Source: CAYPUG01 sp964413905
Lineage (GTDB): Bacteria > Chloroflexota > Anaerolineae > JAADDB01
Assembly (NCBI GenBank): GCA_964413905.1
Contig: CAYPUG010000109.1
Coordinates: forward strand, 1-9,237
DNA: 9,237 nt
Reading direction: 5' to 3'
Part shown: in pieces, positions 5,731 through 9,237 of the stretch
Layout: each line of letters opens with the position of its first letter
How positions within the stretch are numbered: position 1 is the first letter of the stretch
Notes under the pieces: generated by a model
The model's input: the letters and a program-made list of their open reading frames with translations, nothing else
Databases searched by the model: none
Told to the model about the DNA's origin: nothing
Made by a program: the position numbers and the translations under genes

Positions 5731-6657
5731 TCAGTCGGCTCCCTCCTGCGAGATGACCTGTTCCAGACGTCGTTCTAATACCTGGTTCTCATCAAACCCA
5801 TCCAATTGGAGGTACCACTTCGCTACATCCAGCATGGCTTTCAGCGGGGTGAGCCCTACCAGTTCTGTGTGGGTGATGGTGCACCCGTATCGGGCGGCCT
5901 CGCGACGAATCAGTTCTACCACTCGGAAAATAGGTGTTTTTTTGAAATTCGTCAAGTTCATGGAGACCTGCGCTTGCCCTCCGACTAACATGCCCAATGC
6001 TTTCACGTACCTTAAGCCGCCGCTGGAATGCCGTACTGCCCGCGCGATACGTTTGGCGATCTTGACGTCGTCTGTGTTAAGGTATACATTGAACGCGATG
6101 AGAAACTCCCGGGCTCCAATAACTGTGGCTCCGGCGGGCCCCAATTCACGTGGCCCGAAGTCAGGAATACGTGAGGGATCTGTCTTAATGGCCTCTTTCA
6201 GACCCTCGTACTCCCCTTTGCGAATGTTGGCTAAATTCTCCCTTTCGGGCCGAGTGGCTGCGGCTTCATAGAGATAGACGGGGATGTGCAATTCCTCACC
6301 CACGCGCGCTCCCAAGTTACGTGCCAACTCGACACATTCTTCCATGGTCACCCCGCGTAAGGGGACAAAAGGAACCACATCGGTGGCACCAATGCGCGGG
6401 TGTTCGCCCTGATGTTTGTTCAGGTCTATGAGCTCTGCTGCTTTTGCAATGGCTCGGAACATGGCTTCCTGGGCGGCCTCCGGTGTACCGACGCACGTGA
6501 TGACCGACCGGTTGTGATCCGCATCGCTTTCCACGTCAAGAATCCATACTTGAGGAACGCTTTTGATGACCTCGACAATAGCGTTAATGACTTCTTGGCG
6601 TCTTCCTTCACTGAAATTGGGTACACATTCCACCAACCGCTCAGGCAATGTGCTCAT
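5731..6657 (-). CDS. ftcD: Glutamate formimidoyltransferase (stand-alone)
   Basis: This 308-residue protein matches the formiminotransferase part of FTCD without the cyclodeaminase domain, a common bacterial form. It transfers the formimino group of N-formimidoyl-glutamate to tetrahydrofolate (EC 2.1.2.5), the last step of one histidine-degradation route, in the cytosol. Visible motifs are LVECVPNFSEGR (8-19), DADHNRSV (45-52), KHQGEHPRIGATDVVPFVPL (81-100), with H86 at the place of the catalytic His of the mammalian enzyme, and FNVYLNT with a following VRHSSGGL. The ATG overlaps the stop of the upstream M48 gene (ATGA), and AAGGAGG precedes it. No other histidine-degradation gene (hutH, hutU, hutI) is in the window, so it may serve general formimino/one-carbon metabolism. 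Confidence 0.95.
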   Translation of the reverse strand: MSTLPERLVECVPNFSEGRRQEVINAIVEVIKSVPQVWILDVESDADHNRSVITCVGTPEAAQEAMFRAIAKAAELIDLNKHQGEHPRIGATDVVPFVPLRGVTMEECVELARNLGARVGEELHIPVYLYEAAATRPERENLANIRKGEYEGLKEAIKTDPSRIPDFGPRELGPAGATVIGAREFLIAFNVYLNTDDVKIAKRIARAVRHSSGGLRYVKALGMLVGGQAQVSMNLTNFKKTPIFRVVELIRREAARYGCTITHTELVGLTPLKAMLDVAKWYLQLDGFDENQVLERRLEQVISQEGAD

Positions 6658-7865
6658 CTTGGCCTCCTTCTCGATTGTCCCAAAAAGTCATGGGAGTTTT
6701 GAGCATCTCCGATTTCTTCACTCCGGGCTACATCCAATGCGAAGGCAATACGTTCCTCTATAGGGGGGTGGGTTGCAAATATCCAAACAAACCAGCGCGG
6801 AGGCGCGGGATCCAGCAGGTTTTGTTCGCACAATCGCGCTAATGCACGAGCGTATGTAAGGGGTTTGTGGGTCAGGTGGACCGCGAAGAGGTCGGCTAAT
6901 ATTTCGCGTGCGCGTAGCCATATGTTGACTACAGGCGTGATAATCATGCCTAAAATCGTGAGTACTAAAAGTCCCAAGGGAAGGCTCTTGGGGGATTGGG
7001 GCGGGCCCCCCCACGCTTGAGCCCATGTGAATGCCACATGTATGAGGTAGAAGGCCGCAAAGGTTAAGGCGGCCTGGAGTCCTAAGCCGAGCAGAATGTC
7101 CTTGTGTACGTAGTGGCCGATCTCGTGAGCCAACACGGTTTCGGCTTCGTCGGGAGGAAACGTATCTAATAAGGTGTCGGCGATGACAATGCGTTGTGTC
7201 GGGCCCATCCCCAGAACGGCCGCATTTGCTCCCCTGGTGCGTTTAGACATATCGAAGCGGTACACATCGACAGCCCTCACGCCTGCCCGATGCGCTAATT
7301 GCAAAAATCGTTTTCGCAACGTTTCATCTTCTAGGGGTTCAAAATGAAAGAAGAGGGGGGCGACCACGATGGGCATGATGACTTGCAAACCGGTCATCAC
7401 GAGAACCACCATGAGCGCGACCCAAAACCACCATAGGGATGTTGTACGGAGCAAACCGTAAGCAGCAACGACGGCGAGTGTTCCGAGGAAACCTGCAAGG
7501 AGTCCAATCTTTACGCGTTCTGTAAACCACTGTTCCCAGGTTTGCGTGCTAATTTTGTAACGACGAGCCAGGTATTCCTGGGGGATGGCCCCCAAGATTT
7601 GAAGAAGCCAATAACCACCGCCAAGCACGCCAAAGACGTACACGGTTTGAAGAAACCAGGCGGCTGCGGTGGGTATGTGGGTGTCCAACCATTGTTGCGC
7701 AATCGGGTGTAACCAGAGGGCAAAGTATATGGGAGAGGAGAGCCAAGCCGCCACAAGCCAAGGGCGCTGTTGGCGGGCATGCTCGCGTGCGCGTTGTAGT
7801 CGATGCGGGTCAAACAGTCTCTCCACGTCCGTTCTCATATCGGTGCCCACCGTTTCTGTCCGCAT
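6654..7865 (-). CDS. M48 family zinc metalloprotease (Ste24/CAAX-protease-like), membrane bound
   Basis: This 403-residue integral membrane peptidase has the HEIGH zinc motif in TVLAHEIGHYVHKD (H247, E248, H251) and a third ligand in ARE321ILAD, as in M48A. Predicted membrane helices lie near residues 38-57, 67-91, 118-139, 146-170, 258-281 and 296-317, matching the Ste24 plan of helices on both sides of the catalytic segment. The region 203-235, with TRGANAAVLG and IVIADTLL, is the usual lead-in strand. Bacterial members act in membrane-protein quality control; prenyl-protein processing is not implied. It is the first gene of an operon with ftcD and the NYN nuclease. The start is uncertain: the ATG at 7865 lacks a clear ribosome binding site, and M10 (ATG at 7836-7838) is preceded by a weak GGTGGG. 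A TATAAA-like box on this strand (7877-7882) would suit the shorter form. Confidence 0.9.
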   Translation of the reverse strand: MRTETVGTDMRTDVERLFDPHRLQRAREHARQQRPWLVAAWLSSPIYFALWLHPIAQQWLDTHIPTAAAWFLQTVYVFGVLGGGYWLLQILGAIPQEYLARRYKISTQTWEQWFTERVKIGLLAGFLGTLAVVAAYGLLRTTSLWWFWVALMVVLVMTGLQVIMPIVVAPLFFHFEPLEDETLRKRFLQLAHRAGVRAVDVYRFDMSKRTRGANAAVLGMGPTQRIVIADTLLDTFPPDEAETVLAHEIGHYVHKDILLGLGLQAALTFAAFYLIHVAFTWAQAWGGPPQSPKSLPLGLLVLTILGMIITPVVNIWLRAREILADLFAVHLTHKPLTYARALARLCEQNLLDPAPPRWFVWIFATHPPIEERIAFALDVARSEEIGDAQNSHDFLGQSRRRPR

Positions 7866-8006
7866 AACATGGTGGCTTTATACCGCTTGCCTGACAGAAC
7901 TCCGGGTACGTGCGTTGGCCGAATGTCTAATGCCAAGGTCGACCCACCGCAACGCGTCAATTCGTCAGATCGACGTTTAAGCAGGTCGGTATACGGGTGC
8001 AGAATT

Positions 8007-8035
8007 TTGGCATTCGAGCAAGATTTTATTATATC
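8007..8035 (+). promoter_or_regulatory. Candidate promoter for the antiporter-like gene
   Basis: TTGGCA (8007-8012) and TATATC (8030-8035) are separated by 17 nt and resemble -35 and -10 boxes. A further TATGAT/TAGAAT tract (8049-8059) offers other -10 candidates without a good -35. The site lies about 75 nt before the GTG at 8111, in the 245-nt divergent gap. The half of that gap nearer the M48 gene (7883-8000) shows nothing else I can name. Confidence 0.4.
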
Positions 8036-8051
8036 TCCTCATGTGAGATAT
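8031..8051 (+). promoter_or_regulatory. 7-bp inverted repeat overlapping the candidate -10 box
   Basis: ATATCTC (8031-8037) and GAGATAT (8045-8051) are perfect inverted arms around a 7-nt spacer, 21 bp in all. Its position over the putative -10 suggests an operator for a dimeric repressor. It could also form a short hairpin in RNA if transcription starts further upstream. Confidence 0.45.
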
Positions 8052-8110
8052 GATAGAATGCGTTTGCTCAATAGGTTGAGATGTAATTTCGCCATAGAGG
8101 AGGGCACCGG

Positions 8111-9237
8111 GTGCTAACGGTTCTTTTAACGCCGTGGGGTCCCATTGTGTTGCTTTTGCTGGGGGCAGCGGTCTTGTGGCCGTTGAATGTTCGTCGTACT
8201 CCGCAAGTTGTGCGGAGCAGTGTCATCCTCTTGTTTACTCTGTCGTTTGTCTGGATCTTAGGGTGGCGGCTTTCACCGGTTCCCATTGAACATGTGCTGT
8301 CTGTTTATGGTCCTCTAGGCGTTCCCTTCTTTGTGAGTCTACGAGTCTCCTCTGTTGCTTGGTCTTTTGCCGTTCTTATTGCTATGGCCGGTCTTTTGGG
8401 CGCGTTAGGGATGCGTTTTAAGCCCCCATCCGGGTATGTGTCAGGCCCAGGGGTCGGGCTTGTTCTCATCGCCGGCGCCCTGCTTATGGTGTTGGCCGAT
8501 AATTTGCCGGCCCTGTTCCTGGGATGGTTGGTGATGGACGCGGCTTATATGGCTTTACTGCTCGATGTGCAGCGTATGGTTTCACGGTTAGTGGTTCTTG
8601 TGTTAGGTGGCCTTCTGCTTTTGTGGACGGTTATGATCGTGGCTCCCCGGGAAGTGGTGATTTCCTCTTGGTCTGAAATGGTGTACCCCAAAGGGTTGCT
8701 GGTGTTGTTAATGCTGAGCGTGTGGTGGCGTTTAGGCGTTTATTCGTTAACTCGGTTACATGTTTTCGACGTTCCCGATTTTCCACTCTCCTGGCTGGGT
8801 ATTGAGATTGTGGCCGGAGCCGGTTGGCTTAGCCACTGGCTTTCCTTACCCGGCACAAACGTTCTTTGGGCCGATGCGGCATGGTGGGGAATAGGGAGTT
8901 TTGCTTTCTTTGGCGGGGCATTGGCTGCTTGGTTAGCCGATGACCGTGGGCAACGCTTGAAGTGGGTGATGAGTCAACGGGCGAGTGCGATTGTTCTGCT
9001 GGGAGGGATTTTGGGGGCAGATGGGATTCGTGTAGTGTTGGTGCTATCCGCCACCACACTCCTTATCCCTTTCTTTCTTGAACTTCTCCCTGCCAAAACA
9101 CCCAACCGCTTTATCCGGGGGCTGCAACTTCTGACGATTCCTATTATTTGGGGGGAGCCTAGGACCTTGGGGGGGGGGCGTCGGTGTTGTGTTATACCAC
9201 ATTTGGTCATGGCACCTTGGGGTGGGCTTTATTTTGC
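8111..9237 (+). CDS. Divergent complex I antiporter-like (NuoL/M/N-type) membrane protein, partial, with a probable frame disturbance near the end
   Basis: A GTG at 8111, 6 nt after AGGAGGG (8098-8104), opens a frame of 375 codons that runs off the window. The product is strongly hydrophobic with many helices. The stretch GPLGVPFFVSLRVSS, then GLVLIAGALLMVLADNLPALFLGWLVMD (split over residues about 118-143), follows the layout of the antiporter-like subunits of respiratory complex I and Mrp, where a first core helix pair ends in a Trp-Glu motif. Here the Glu is replaced (WLVMD, W139). The later segment at WWRLGVYSL has R207 where a channel Lys is usual. So it may be a degenerate relative, and proton pumping is doubtful. 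After 9149 the frame turns charged and cysteine-rich, whereas the frame one base later continues as a membrane helix, pointing to an indel in the G runs at 9150-9155 or 9169-9178. The family call is tentative. Confidence 0.65.
   Translation, partial: MLTVLLTPWGPIVLLLLGAAVLWPLNVRRTPQVVRSSVILLFTLSFVWILGWRLSPVPIEHVLSVYGPLGVPFFVSLRVSSVAWSFAVLIAMAGLLGALGMRFKPPSGYVSGPGVGLVLIAGALLMVLADNLPALFLGWLVMDAAYMALLLDVQRMVSRLVVLVLGGLLLLWTVMIVAPREVVISSWSEMVYPKGLLVLLMLSVWWRLGVYSLTRLHVFDVPDFPLSWLGIEIVAGAGWLSHWLSLPGTNVLWADAAWWGIGSFAFFGGALAAWLADDRGQRLKWVMSQRASAIVLLGGILGADGIRVVLVLSATTLLIPFFLELLPAKTPNRFIRGLQLLTIPIIWGEPRTLGGGRRCCVIPHLVMAPWGGLYF

Noticed and set aside
7877..7882. TATAAA box on the - strand as an M48 promoter
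   Set aside because: No -35 box at suitable spacing was found, so it is mentioned only as weak support for the shorter M48 start.

Overview
This window is bacterial chromosomal DNA of moderate G+C, densely packed, with strong Shine-Dalgarno sites (AGGAGG types) and several ATGA or short start/stop overlaps. The gene set (VKOR-type quinone reductase, DUF1540-like acidic protein, MTA/SAH-deaminase-type amidohydrolase, YabN-like MazG, YacP-type NYN nuclease, Ste24-like M48 protease, stand-alone glutamate formimidoyltransferase, and a divergent complex-I-antiporter-like membrane protein) would fit a Chloroflexota (Anaerolineae-like) or related Gram-positive-like lineage. That assignment is inference from gene types only. 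I see no rRNA, tRNA, CRISPR array, insertion sequence or phage gene.

Layout. (1) Positions 1-2836, + strand, one probable operon: the 3' end of a DsbA-like thiol oxidoreductase, a VKOR-family membrane protein (start/stop overlap), a 74-residue Cys-rich/acidic protein, and a 676-residue amidohydrolase whose C-terminal third looks like a CYTH (triphosphate-tunnel) domain. The first two form a disulfide-forming pair. The second two are coupled by a 10-nt overlap. (2) Positions 2837-3196, 360 nt without a conventional gene but with much structure: a bulged 10-bp stem-loop, a very strong ribosome binding site in front of a 21-codon basic ORF, an 11-bp hairpin overlapping the end of that ORF whose loop is complementary to the ORF's own ribosome binding site, a 12-bp intrinsic terminator, and two 12-nt direct repeats ahead of the next gene. 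(3) Positions 3197-5232, + strand: an SDR oxidoreductase and a tetrapyrrole-methylase/MazG fusion protein. (4) Positions 5250-7865, - strand operon read as M48 metalloprotease, FtcD, YacP/NYN, converging on mazG. (5) Positions 7866-8110, a divergent intergenic region with a candidate promoter and a 7-bp inverted repeat. (6) Positions 8111-9237, + strand, an incomplete multi-pass membrane protein resembling NuoL/M/N antiporter-like subunits, with an apparent +1 reading-frame disturbance in G homopolymers near the window edge.

The most unusual elements are the sORF/SD/anti-SD/terminator block (2881-3086), the amidohydrolase-CYTH fusion with its acidic partner, and the G-run frame disturbance in the last gene. 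The rest are mostly recognisable housekeeping or redox genes. All family calls come from motif reading, not from database searches.
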